Notes under the pieces: generated by a model | The model's database searches: none | What the model saw: the letters and a program-made list of their open reading frames with translations, nothing else | What the model was told of the DNA's origin: nothing | Shown here: positions 16,815-25,273 of the stretch, one piece after another | Numbering within the stretch: the first letter of the stretch is position 1 | How the letters are laid out: every line of letters begins with the position of its first letter | Origin: an uncultured Collinsella sp. | GTDB taxonomy: Bacteria; Actinomycetota; Coriobacteriia; Coriobacteriales; Coriobacteriaceae | NCBI GenBank assembly: GCA_937950325.1 | Contig: CALFDJ010000053.1 | Span: forward strand, 1-49,590 | Direction of reading: 5' to 3' | Length of the DNA: 49,590 bases | Position numbers and translations under genes: made by a program

Positions 16815-18593
16815 ATGGACGCCATCGTAAAGATGCTCGAAAAGCATCAGCCGTTCTTTGAGAAGATCTCGAGGAACGTCTACCTCCAGGCCATTAAGGA
16901 CGGATTCCTTGGGTGCATGCCCATCGTCCTCACCTCTTCAATCTTCCTGTTGATCGCCACCCTTCCCGGCGTCGTTGGCATCACGCTGCCCCAGCCGCTC
17001 ATCGACTGGTGCAACAAGCTGTACAACTTCACCATGGGCGTCATGGGCATCATGGTTGCCGGCACCACCGCCAAGAACTTCACGGCTTCCATGAACCGTC
17101 GCATGCCCGCCGGTAAGGTGCTCAACGACGGCTCCACCATGGTGGCTGCCCAGTGCAGCATGCTGCTGCTCGCTGTTACGCAGTTCACCACCAAGTTCGA
17201 CGGCTCCGAGCTTTCGGTCTTCGATTGCACCAGCATGGGTACGCGCGGTCTGTTCTCGGCCTATATCGCCGCGTTCATTACCGTGTGGGTTTATAAGTTC
17301 TGCGTCTCGCGCGATCTGACCATTAAGCTGCCCAAGGAGGTCCCGGGCGCCATCGCTCAGAACTTCCGCGACATCATCCCCTTTGGCGGCGCCGTCATCA
17401 TCTGCGGCATCATCGATGTCGTCGTGCGCAACCTCATGGGCGTTCCGTTCTCCGAGCTGCTCATCAAACTGCTCTCCCCGCTCTTCACTGCGGCAGAGAC
17501 CTACCCCGGACTCATCCTTATTCAGGCGGCCACCGCGTTCTTCTGGTTCATCGGTGTCCATGGTCCTTCGATTGTCCAGCCGGGCATCGACCCCATCCGT
17601 CTTGCCAACCAGGCCGAGAACCTGCAGGTTCTGCTGGCCGGTGGTCACCCCGCCCACTCCCTCACCTTTAACATGTCGCTCGTAGGTGAGTTCGGCGGCA
17701 CCGGCGCCACGTTCATCGTGCCGCTTCTGCTGATTCTCTTTATGAAGTCCAAGCAGCTCAAAGCCGTCGGTAAGGCCTCGATTGTTCCTGTTGCCTTCGC
17801 CGTCAACGAACCGCTGCTCTTTGGCGCGCCGATGATCCTTAACCCCTACATGCTCATCCCCTTTGTTGCCGCCGGCTGCGTCAACGTGAGTGTTGCCAAG
17901 TTCTTTATCGACAACGTGGGCATGAACGGCTTCTCCTTCGTGGTGCCTTGGGCTACCCCTGCCCCCATCGGCATCTTCATCACCACAAACTTCCAGCTTA
18001 TCGCCCTGGTGTTTGTCGCAATCATTATCTTGCTGGACGCCATCATCTACCTGCCGTTCTTGAAGGCATACGATAAGCTGCTCTGCGACCAGGAAGCCGA
18101 GCGCGCCGCCGAGCTGGGTCTCGAGTCCGATGGTGCTGCCACCATCGCCGCCAGCACCTCTGCGCCCGCTGTCGAGCAGGCCACCGCTGCCGTCGAGCCG
18201 ACCGCCGCTGCCGCCGACAGCGAGCCTGTCGCCGATCAGCCCGAGCCCGCAGCCGACGCATCCGCTAAGAAGGATGTCGACGGTCTGAAGGTCCTCGTCC
18301 TGTGCGCCGGCGCCGGCACCTCTGCCATGCTTGCCAACGCCATCAAGGAAGGTGCTGCGCAGACCGGAGAGAACATCGCTTCCTCCGCAGGCGCCTATGG
18401 TCAGCACACTGCCATCATGGATCAGTACGACGTCATCGTGCTCGCCCCGCAGGTTCGTAGCTACTACAACGACATGAAGGCCGACACCGATCGTCTGGGC
18501 ATTAAGCTGCTCGCCCCGCGCGGCAAGGAATATATCGACCTTACCCGCGACCCCGCTGGCGCCATCAAGTGGCTCCGCGAGAACCTCGACTAG
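16815..18593 (+). CDS. PTS lactose/cellobiose-family EIICB permease (cassette 3)
   Basis: 592-aa fused EIIC-EIIB. The membrane domain shows FWFIGVHGPSIVQPG and FAVNEPLLFGAPM; a long Ala/Glu/Pro-rich linker (about residues 435-490) joins it to the EIIB domain with VLVLCAGAGTSAMLANAI and the phospho-Cys. AAAGGAG precedes the ATG. It is followed 75 bp later by lacG3 and divergent from a LacI gene. This is the same arrangement as cassette 1 but with an intact permease, so it may be the working lactose importer here. The phosphate donor is probably the EIIA at 5002-5340. Confidence 0.9.
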   Translation: MDAIVKMLEKHQPFFEKISRNVYLQAIKDGFLGCMPIVLTSSIFLLIATLPGVVGITLPQPLIDWCNKLYNFTMGVMGIMVAGTTAKNFTASMNRRMPAGKVLNDGSTMVAAQCSMLLLAVTQFTTKFDGSELSVFDCTSMGTRGLFSAYIAAFITVWVYKFCVSRDLTIKLPKEVPGAIAQNFRDIIPFGGAVIICGIIDVVVRNLMGVPFSELLIKLLSPLFTAAETYPGLILIQAATAFFWFIGVHGPSIVQPGIDPIRLANQAENLQVLLAGGHPAHSLTFNMSLVGEFGGTGATFIVPLLLILFMKSKQLKAVGKASIVPVAFAVNEPLLFGAPMILNPYMLIPFVAAGCVNVSVAKFFIDNVGMNGFSFVVPWATPAPIGIFITTNFQLIALVFVAIIILLDAIIYLPFLKAYDKLLCDQEAERAAELGLESDGAATIAASTSAPAVEQATAAVEPTAAAADSEPVADQPEPAADASAKKDVDGLKVLVLCAGAGTSAMLANAIKEGAAQTGENIASSAGAYGQHTAIMDQYDVIVLAPQVRSYYNDMKADTDRLGIKLLAPRGKEYIDLTRDPAGAIKWLRENLD

Positions 18594-18607
18594 TTCCTCC
18601 CTCTGTT

Positions 18608-18634
18608 GGTGCCCGGATCCCCAGTTCGGGCACC
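18608..18634 (+). terminator. Hairpin between EIICB3 and lacG3
   Basis: 8-bp stem GGTGCCCG / CGGGCACC with an 11-nt loop and no strong T-run. It is in the same position as the hairpin in cassette 1. Confidence 0.5.
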
Positions 18635-18668
18635 TCTCCCTATTCGTATCCCACAGAAAGGATGACTC

Positions 18669-20090
18669 ATGACCAACCCCATGCAGTTCCCCGACGGCTT
18701 TGTGTTTGGCGGCGCCACCGCTGCTTACCAGGTTGAGGGCGAGACCCGTACGCACGGCAAGGGCAAAGTGCCCTGGGACGATTTCCTGGCTGCTCAGGGT
18801 CGCTTCTCCCCCGACCCCGCAAGCGATTTCTACAACAAGTACCCGGTCGATATCGACCTGTGCCAGCGCTTCGGCATCAACGGCATCCGTGTCTCCATCG
18901 CCTGGAGCCGCATCTTCCCCAACGGCACCGGTGAGATTAACCCCGAGGGTGTTGCCTTCTATCACGAGCTTTTTGCCACCTGCAACAAAGCTGGCGTTAT
19001 CCCCTATGTCACGCTCGATCACTTTGATACGCCCGAGGCCTTCTACCAGGACGGCGGCGAGGGCTTCCTGACGCGCACGACGATCGACGCCTTTGTCGAG
19101 TACGCCAAGTTCTGCTTTGCCGAGTTCACCGAGGTCAAGCACTGGTTTACCTTTAACGAGATTCCCGCAACCGCCGAGGGCAGCTTTATCGTCGGCAACT
19201 GGCCGCACGGCGAGAAGTATCGCCTGGACAAGGCCTTCCAGCTCATGCACAACATGATGGTGGCCCATGCCAAGGCTGTCGTCGCCTTCCATGAGGGCGG
19301 CTTTGAGGGCGAGATCGGCATTGTCCAGAACCTGGAGCCCAAGTATCCCCTCGACCCCAACAACGCCGCCGACTGCGAGGCCGCCCGCATGGCCGACGTC
19401 ATCAACAACCGGTGGGTACTCGACGCCACCTTCCGCGGCCACTATGCAGCCGACACCATGGAGGCTGCGACCAAGCTGGCCCATATCGCCGGCGGCGAGC
19501 TCGACGTCCGCGACGAGGACATCGCCGCGCTGACCGCCGCGCTCCCCTACAACGATTGCCTGGGCGTCAACACCTACAAGTGCCAGTTCCTGCGTGCCGC
19601 CGAGGGCGAAAACGACATCAACCATAATGGCACCGGCGACAAGGGCTCCTCGCGCTGGTTCCTCAAGGGCGTGGGCGAGTCATGCGTGCGCGAAGGCGTA
19701 CCCACCACCGATTGGGACTGGATTATCTATCCCGAGGGCCTGTACGACCTACTGCTCCGCATTAAGAACGATTACCCCAACTACAAAAAGATCTACATCA
19801 CCGAGAACGGCATGGGTTATAAGGACGACTTTGAGGACGGCTTTATCGACGACGCTCCTCGCATCGACTATATGCGTCAGCATCTCGCATGGATCCTCAA
19901 GGCAATCGACGGCGGCGTAAACGTCGACGGTTACTTTGTGTGGTCGCTCCAGGACCAGTTCTCCTGGACCAACGGCTATAACAAGCGCTACGGCCTGTTC
20001 TACATCGACTTTGAGACCCAGAAGCGCTATCCCAAGGCAAGCGCGTACTGGTACAAGAACGTCGCGGAGACCGGCCTGCTCATGGCCTAA
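18669..20090 (+). CDS. lacG: 6-phospho-beta-galactosidase, GH1 (cassette 3)
   Basis: 473-aa GH1 enzyme, very similar along its length to the one at 8750-10189 and to known LacG proteins. The acid/base Glu is in TFNEIPATAEG, the nucleophile in ITENGMGYKDDF, and the phosphate-binding loop is SWTNGYNKRYGLFYIDF with the LacG-type Ser, Lys and Tyr. It splits lactose-6-phosphate into galactose-6-phosphate, the LacAB substrate, and glucose. AGAAAGGA lies before the ATG. A strong terminator follows. Of the three GH1 genes this one sits with an intact EIICB in the LacE-LacG order. Confidence 0.9.
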   Translation: MTNPMQFPDGFVFGGATAAYQVEGETRTHGKGKVPWDDFLAAQGRFSPDPASDFYNKYPVDIDLCQRFGINGIRVSIAWSRIFPNGTGEINPEGVAFYHELFATCNKAGVIPYVTLDHFDTPEAFYQDGGEGFLTRTTIDAFVEYAKFCFAEFTEVKHWFTFNEIPATAEGSFIVGNWPHGEKYRLDKAFQLMHNMMVAHAKAVVAFHEGGFEGEIGIVQNLEPKYPLDPNNAADCEAARMADVINNRWVLDATFRGHYAADTMEAATKLAHIAGGELDVRDEDIAALTAALPYNDCLGVNTYKCQFLRAAEGENDINHNGTGDKGSSRWFLKGVGESCVREGVPTTDWDWIIYPEGLYDLLLRIKNDYPNYKKIYITENGMGYKDDFEDGFIDDAPRIDYMRQHLAWILKAIDGGVNVDGYFVWSLQDQFSWTNGYNKRYGLFYIDFETQKRYPKASAYWYKNVAETGLLMA

Positions 20091-20112
20091 CTTTTGCCGC
20101 ATACCCCCTGTC

Positions 20113-20161
20113 GGCCGCATGCGAATCCCTCCACGGGTTCGCATGCGGCCTTTTTGTTTTT
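20113..20161 (+). terminator. Intrinsic terminator after lacG3
   Basis: 13-bp stem GGCCGCATGCGAA / TTCGCATGCGGCC followed by TTTTTGTTTTT. Confidence 0.95.
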
Positions 20162-20179
20162 GGTGAGCCCGAGCGGATC

Positions 20180-20320
20180 ATTTGTCTCGATCTGTAACAT
20201 CTAGCAGGGATTTTCAATCCTAACTGTTATAGATTTAGACGAACGGGCGACCAGGGCTGAAAGATCTCAATCTGTAACACGTAGCCCACTTTCGACCGCC
20301 TACCTGTTACAGATCAAGAC
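20180..20320. repeat. Palindromic repeat array 3 (two units)
   Basis: Units at 20180-20244 and 20263-20320 (starts 83 bp apart). The first has a variant centre (CAGGGATTTTCAATCC) and a mutated arm (TGTTATAGATTTAGAC). The second is of the CCCACTTTCGACCG type. This is the only array not at a convergent gene pair: it lies between the lacG3 terminator and the Fic gene. Confidence 0.9.
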
Positions 20321-20374
20321 AATAAGATAGTCAAATCCAAACTTTCCAAGCAGTTATGAACCATGGTTTCTAGT

Positions 20375-20449
20375 TTTCGGTATCACGAACATACTTTCGG
20401 TATCATTTAATGATATTATGATATCGAAAGTATGTTCGTGATACCGAAA
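20375..20449. promoter_or_regulatory. 32-bp inverted repeat over the Fic promoter
   Basis: Arms 20375-20406 and 20418-20449 match at 31 of 32 positions around an 11-nt AT-rich centre. Each arm contains TTTCGGTATCA twice (the inner copy of the right arm has one change), so four boxes in all, spaced 20 bp within an arm. The right arm ends 8 bases before the Fic ATG and abuts AGGAG. The centre contains a plausible -10 (TATTAT). It looks like a multi-box operator, or an mRNA hairpin hiding the start. Confidence 0.8.
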
Positions 20450-20457
20450 GGAGCCGC

Positions 20458-21690
20458 ATGCGCCAGTTCGATTACACCACAGTCCCAGCGGAACTCGAAG
20501 CAACTCCAATCACCAACCTCCTCCTCTCGATACGCGAGCATAAAGGCCGTCAGCTTGCCCTGAGTCAAGTCAAACCCGAGCTTCTATCGTCCCTAATGGA
20601 GGAGGCTAAGATCCAAAGCACCCGGTCCTCCAACGGACTTGAAGGAATTGTTACCACCCAAAAAAGACTCAAAGCGATCATGGCGTATTCCGCCAAGCCA
20701 AGCTCCCGCGCAGAGGAAGAAATTGCTGGATACCGAGATGTGCTGTCGCTTATTCACGAGCAACACGATTCCATTCCCGTAACGCCATCGGTCATTCTGC
20801 AGTTGCATCGTGACCTCATGGCGCACACGGCAATCTCGTATGGAGGCCATTGGAAAGATGGCGATAACGAAATCGTCTCCATTGACGATCAAGGAAATCG
20901 ATTTGTGCGCTTTAGACCCCCTTCGGCCCTAGCAACCCCGGGACTTATTAAAGAAGCCTGCCAGTCCCTCAACGATGCTTTATCTCGCCAAGTTTGCGAT
21001 CCCCTCCTTATATCGCTCCGCTTTATCTTCGATTTTGTTAGCATTCATCCCTTCAACGATGGCAATGGCAGGATGAGCCGGCTCCTTACAACGCTGCTGC
21101 TCGAAAAGACTGGATACGACGTTGCGCGTTACATCAGCATCGAACGACTTATTGAAGACAACAAAGCGCTTTACTACAACGCTCTCGCTGCAAGCTCCAC
21201 TGGATGGAATGAAAATCAAAACAACGAAGTACCCTTTATCCGTTTCATGCTCGGAACAACCCTGGCCGCCTACCGACAGCTCGAGCAGCGTACCTTAATT
21301 GAATCAAGCACTCGTCCCATGTCGAAGCAAGCGCGCATCGCCGTTCTATTTCAACAGAGACCCGGCGTCATTAAGAAATCCGACATCCGATCCAACTGCC
21401 CCGATATCAGCGAGGTCACCGTTAAACGAACCCTCGGTCAGCTTGTTAGTTGCAGCGCAATCGAAAAAACAGGAGCGGGTCGTTCGACGGGCTACATACT
21501 CAAAGACGTCCATGCTCTAGAACTATTCTTGCAATCCACAATACCCGATAGCGAGGCCGCAATAACAAAAGAGGCTCCAAAGGATAAGCTCCTTGAACGT
21601 ATAAACCACGCCGAGGATGAAAGCAGAGAGGAGCTCTATGAAGACTACGATTCATTCTCAAGGGACATAAAGACGAAATACGGAGTCTAG
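20458..21690 (+). CDS. Fic-family protein with N-terminal inhibitory motif
   Basis: 410-aa Fic/DOC protein, expected to transfer AMP from ATP to target proteins. The core motif HPFNDGNGRMSR is at 197-208, with His197 as catalytic base. An S58-N-G-L-E62-G63 motif near the N-terminus matches the inhibitory helix (S/T-x-x-x-E-G/N) of class II Fic proteins, so activity may be self-restrained. Residues about 290-350 look like a winged-helix DNA-binding domain, and the last 60 residues are charged and helical. Base composition is lower in GC than the neighbours, which suggests transfer. No antitoxin gene is adjacent. AAAGGAG precedes the ATG and overlaps the big inverted repeat, hinting at autoregulation. 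Confidence 0.9.
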   Translation: MRQFDYTTVPAELEATPITNLLLSIREHKGRQLALSQVKPELLSSLMEEAKIQSTRSSNGLEGIVTTQKRLKAIMAYSAKPSSRAEEEIAGYRDVLSLIHEQHDSIPVTPSVILQLHRDLMAHTAISYGGHWKDGDNEIVSIDDQGNRFVRFRPPSALATPGLIKEACQSLNDALSRQVCDPLLISLRFIFDFVSIHPFNDGNGRMSRLLTTLLLEKTGYDVARYISIERLIEDNKALYYNALAASSTGWNENQNNEVPFIRFMLGTTLAAYRQLEQRTLIESSTRPMSKQARIAVLFQQRPGVIKKSDIRSNCPDISEVTVKRTLGQLVSCSAIEKTGAGRSTGYILKDVHALELFLQSTIPDSEAAITKEAPKDKLLERINHAEDESREELYEDYDSFSRDIKTKYGV

Positions 21691-21749
21691 TCATATCCCA
21701 GAATAGCCTCATCCTTGTTGCCCAAAATTATTTGCGCGTCATTTTAAAG

Positions 21750-22110
21750 CGGTACCCCTGCGCCGGCTGGGGGGCAGAAGTATCGTCTGCCGATCCTGCT
21801 GGAGTCGGCAATCAGATAGCGCGCATCGGCCTTGCTAAAGGCGAGCTGCTGGATGCGGCCCTCGTCCATGTTGGACGTGGACACGTCGCCGTCCAGAATG
21901 CCGTTGGCACCGATAAACGCCGTGTCAATCCCTAGTGCGCGCAGGGCATCCTCGGCCATGGGGCCCACAAAGGCGGCGGTGCGGCGACGGTACATGCCGC
22001 CCACCAGGCACAGGTCGCAGCCCTCGCGCGCCTCGAGCAGGTTAAAGACCGAAAGCGAATTGGTCACATAGATGGAAGGCAGTTTGTCGGTGACTCGGAG
22101 AGCGCCAATG
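21750..22110 (-). pseudogene. DeoR-family regulator fragment
   Basis: Internal piece of a DeoR regulator. VTNSLSVFNLLEARE through QQLAFSKADARYLIADSS is almost identical to the middle of the intact gene at 26426-27190. The N-terminal HTH part is missing and the C-terminal end is cut, running into unrelated residues near 21780. Upstream, RVTDKLPSIY can still be read before VTNSL, which is not the intact gene's text there, so the fragment derives from a related but different copy. Its 3' flank shares ATTTGCGCGTCAT (21730-21742) with the flank of the intact gene (26327-26339). Confidence 0.85.
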
Positions 22111-22161
22111 CGATCTCACGACGGTTGCGCTCATTGTCTCAATTAGATACTCAACGAAATA

Positions 22162-22192
22162 CGGCCCCGCAGCTCAATAAGCTGCGGGGCCG
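22162..22192 (-). terminator. Terminator hairpin after EIICB4
   Basis: 13-bp stem CGGCCCCGCAGCT / AGCTGCGGGGCCG with a 5-nt loop, then TATTTCGTTG in the minus direction. Confidence 0.75.
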
Positions 22193-22229
22193 CACCATAC
22201 ACCGACGAATCAACGACGAAGTGCATCCA

Positions 22230-23924
22230 CTATTTGGCCAGCTCCTGAACGATCCAGTCAATTGCACCTTCGGGATCGTTGGTAAGGTCGATATACTCCT
22301 TGCCCCTTGTGGTGAGCAGTTTAATTCCAAGGCGATCGGTATCGGCCTTCATAGCGTCATAGTACATGCGTGCCTGGGGCGCCAGAACAATCACGTTGTA
22401 CTGATCCATCGTCTCATAGTGGCTTCCGTACGCACCGGACTGAGAAACCAGATCGATACCCTTAGCAGCGGCACCTTCGCGAAGAGCATTTGCCAAGAGA
22501 GTCGAAGTGCCGGCACCCTGGCAAAGCACAAGCACGCGGATCTGCTCCGCCTTGTCCTTTACCGCCTCGAGAGCTTTTGCGACATTTTCCTGTGCGGCAA
22601 TAGCATCTGCATCCGAGTTTCCTGCAGTCTCCTTTGCAGACTCTTCCAAACAAAGCTGATGGTCATACGCCTTGCAGAACGGATAGTAAATCACAAAGTC
22701 AACGACCAACAGCACTGCCATCAATACGAGAGAACGCAGATCGAGACCCGTGGTGAGGAACGCACCAATTGGGCCGGGAAGCGCCCACGGCATGGTATAC
22801 ATGGGGGCGTTCATTCCAATGACGTCAATGAAAAATTTACCGATAATGGCGTTGACCATAGGAGCCACTAGGAAGGGCACGAACATATAGGGATTGAGAA
22901 CAATCGGCATACCGAAGATAACGGGCTCGTTAACTCCAAAAATCACCGGGATAATCGATGCCTTGCCCATAGCTTTAAGCTGCTTGGAGCGCATAAACAT
23001 GATCAGGATAATAGGAACGATGAACGTGCAGCCAGAACCGCCCAGACCGCCGATGAAGCTTGTAAAGTCCTGCGTGAGAGCAATTGACGGGTGTCCACCT
23101 GCTTGGAAAACCTCAAGATTGGTAACGGTATTGCCGTAGAGCGCAGCATTGATCGGACTCATGACAACCGAAGCACCGTGGATACCCATAAATTGGAAAA
23201 GCGCGACCGCGCCTTCGATAAGCGCCATGCCAGGATAGGTGTCGACCGCGGAGAACAGCGGCGAGATGAGAGCGGATACCAAATTGGCGAACGGCACAGC
23301 AAGCAGCTTGCGGCTCGCAAGATCGATAAAAGCGCACGCAAGGATCGAAAACCCAAATGCAAAGATATCGCGAAAACTCTGCGCAATAGAGCCAGGGACC
23401 TCTTTGGGAAGCTTGATCGTCACATTATGGCTAATGCACACCTTATAGATATTAACAGTCAAGAATGCGGCTACGAACGCAGCGAGAAAACCCTTGGTTC
23501 CCATATAGCCGGTTTCAAAAACAGATGTATCTGCTCCGCCAATCGAGACAACATCGTTCGTCACCGATAGCAAGAGCATGCCGCACATGGCACAAACCAT
23601 GCACGAGGTGGGGTTGAGAGATTTACCCGAAGGCATGCGACGGTTCATCGACATGGCAAGTGAGCTCGCCGTGGTGCCGGCCACCATAATGCCAAGAAGT
23701 CCCATGGTATATGCGTAGATTTTATTGAAGAAATCCAGCACCTCAGACGGAAGCGTGATGCCTACATAGGCAGGGAGCGTCGAAAGAAGAAGGAACAGGC
23801 TCGAGAACAGCACAATTGGCATATTCGAGAGAAAGCCATCCTTAATCGCCACCAGATAAATGTTCCTCGAGATTTTGTCGAAGAGGGGCTGGTGTTTTTC
23901 AAGGAATTTGACGATAGCGTCCAT
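22230..23924 (-). CDS. PTS lactose/cellobiose-family EIICB permease (fourth)
   Basis: 564-aa fused EIIC-EIIB with the family signatures FQFMGIHGASVVMSP and FGVNEPVIFGMPI, and an EIIB domain with VLVLCQGAGTSTLLANAL containing the phospho-Cys. The linker is shorter than in the other three. The start is the ATG at 23922-23924, preceded by AAAGGA; an upstream in-frame ATG has no site. Codon use is less GC-biased than in cassettes 1-3. No GH1 gene is next to it. It is divergent from a TIM-barrel protein and a GntR regulator, so its substrate may not be a simple beta-galactoside. No own EIIA is present. Confidence 0.9.
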   Translation of the reverse strand: MDAIVKFLEKHQPLFDKISRNIYLVAIKDGFLSNMPIVLFSSLFLLLSTLPAYVGITLPSEVLDFFNKIYAYTMGLLGIMVAGTTASSLAMSMNRRMPSGKSLNPTSCMVCAMCGMLLLSVTNDVVSIGGADTSVFETGYMGTKGFLAAFVAAFLTVNIYKVCISHNVTIKLPKEVPGSIAQSFRDIFAFGFSILACAFIDLASRKLLAVPFANLVSALISPLFSAVDTYPGMALIEGAVALFQFMGIHGASVVMSPINAALYGNTVTNLEVFQAGGHPSIALTQDFTSFIGGLGGSGCTFIVPIILIMFMRSKQLKAMGKASIIPVIFGVNEPVIFGMPIVLNPYMFVPFLVAPMVNAIIGKFFIDVIGMNAPMYTMPWALPGPIGAFLTTGLDLRSLVLMAVLLVVDFVIYYPFCKAYDHQLCLEESAKETAGNSDADAIAAQENVAKALEAVKDKAEQIRVLVLCQGAGTSTLLANALREGAAAKGIDLVSQSGAYGSHYETMDQYNVIVLAPQARMYYDAMKADTDRLGIKLLTTRGKEYIDLTNDPEGAIDWIVQELAK

Positions 23925-24280
23925 AACACATCCTTTCATGATTCCCGGGCACACAACGATTTATCCGGACTCAACCGTCGTCGTCCCCGTTTGTATCCAC
24001 TTATGTAAGTGAATACGTTCTTGTGCGAAATGTAATATCATTTGCCCGATTTGTCATAACCAATTCTTTTTCCGCTTTGTCGATATGTCAAGAATTCAAA
24101 TACTTATTCGGTGAACGGTAGTTGATTAATATAATGTTTTCCCAGCTAAAGGCTATTTTTTCCGAGCAGTACAATAAGTTTGCAACCGTTCACCGATTGG
24201 ATATAACATATTTAATATATTGTTGTAACAATATTAGAGACAATGTCACAAGCCTGTCGTTCTAGTCAAAGGAAGTAACA
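23925..24280. promoter_or_regulatory. Divergent control region of EIICB4 and the TIM-barrel gene
   Basis: AT-rich 356-bp region without genes. It has a 24-bp imperfect palindrome (23993-24016, core CACTTATGTAAGTG), CGGTGAACGGT at 24109-24119 facing ACCGTTCACCG at 24185-24195 (exact inverse copies), and the perfect palindrome ATATTGTTGTAACAATAT at 24217-24234. Several regulators may bind here, including the GntR encoded nearby. Confidence 0.6.
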
Positions 24281-25201
24281 ATGCCCAAACGATTACTGAA
24301 CATGTCCGCATCCGATTTTGCCGCCACGTCACCCATGGATCTAAAACAGGCAATTCTGGCTTCCGAGGGACGTACCATCATGGCGGAAAACGTACCCTCT
24401 TCCCAATTTCTCGGCGGCGTTACTAATGCAGAAATCGAACGTGCCGCAGGTGCCGACCTGCTTCTGTTTAACGCGCTCGATGTGTTCGATCCAGTTATTG
24501 CCGGTATTCCAGATGATCTCAATGAAAACCCGGTCACTTGGGTGAAGCGAGCATGCGGAAGGCCCATTGGCGTCAATCTGGAGCCAGTTGATAACGAGGC
24601 AGAGATGTCTGAATCCCGAACGGAAATCCCCATGGGTCGTCGCGTCTCTCCCAAGACCTTAGAAAAGGCTAACGAACTCGGATTTGATTTTATCTGCCTG
24701 ACGGGCAACCCTGGAACCGGTGTCTCCAACGATGCAATCGCCCATTCGATTAAACTCTCCAAAGAGCATTTCAATGGCCTGGTCATAGCCGGAAAAATGC
24801 ATGGAGCGGGCGTTGCGGAACCTGTCATGACGCTCGAAATTGCGCGCAAGTTTGTTGACCTCGGCGTCGATATCCTTCTCGTGCCAGCCCCCTACACCGT
24901 CCCTTGCTTCCAAGAAGCAGACCTGCGCGCCATCGTAGACTTTGTACGATCCCACAACGTAGGCAAGTCAATTGAAGAGAAGGTTCTCGTCATGGCGGCG
25001 AACGGGACGAGTCAAGACTCCTGCGACAGCGAGACCATTAAGAAAATAGGCCTTGCAGCAAAAGCAGCCGGCGCTGACCTCCAACATATCGGGGACTCCA
25101 TGAACGGTATTTGCCTGCCCCAGAATATCTTCACGCTCGGACAAGCCCTTCGTGGATACAGGCATCAGATCGTCATGCTGAGCCGCTCTGTGATACGTTA
25201 A
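24281..25201 (+). CDS. DUF7916-type TIM-barrel protein (PEP-mutase-like)
   Basis: 306-aa protein that I match from memory to a family (DUF7916) found beside PTS genes; the assignment is tentative. It reads as an alpha/beta barrel: EGRTIMAEN, then GADLLLFNALDVFDP, RPIGVNLEPVDN, FDFICLTGNPGTGVSN, GKMHGAGV, LVPAPYTVP and VLVMAANGTSQD, a pattern of strand ends with polar residues as in phosphoenolpyruvate mutase-like barrels. No known catalytic set was confirmed. AAAGGAAG precedes the ATG. It forms a unit with the GntR gene downstream and is divergent from EIICB4, so a role in sensing or processing that permease's substrate is plausible. Confidence 0.6.
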   Translation: MPKRLLNMSASDFAATSPMDLKQAILASEGRTIMAENVPSSQFLGGVTNAEIERAAGADLLLFNALDVFDPVIAGIPDDLNENPVTWVKRACGRPIGVNLEPVDNEAEMSESRTEIPMGRRVSPKTLEKANELGFDFICLTGNPGTGVSNDAIAHSIKLSKEHFNGLVIAGKMHGAGVAEPVMTLEIARKFVDLGVDILLVPAPYTVPCFQEADLRAIVDFVRSHNVGKSIEEKVLVMAANGTSQDSCDSETIKKIGLAAKAAGADLQHIGDSMNGICLPQNIFTLGQALRGYRHQIVMLSRSVIR

Positions 25202-25273
25202 GGTTACCTTGCCCACGTTACATCCCGACTGAGGCAACCATCAGGTATAACCAACATGCAAACTGAGGCTCTA

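Noticed and set aside
16938..19625. An 895-codon open frame on the minus strand opposite EIICB3 and lacG3
   Set aside because: It is the antisense of two clear genes with known motifs. Long antisense frames are expected in high-GC coding DNA, and its Gly/Asp/Val-rich composition is that of a shadow.
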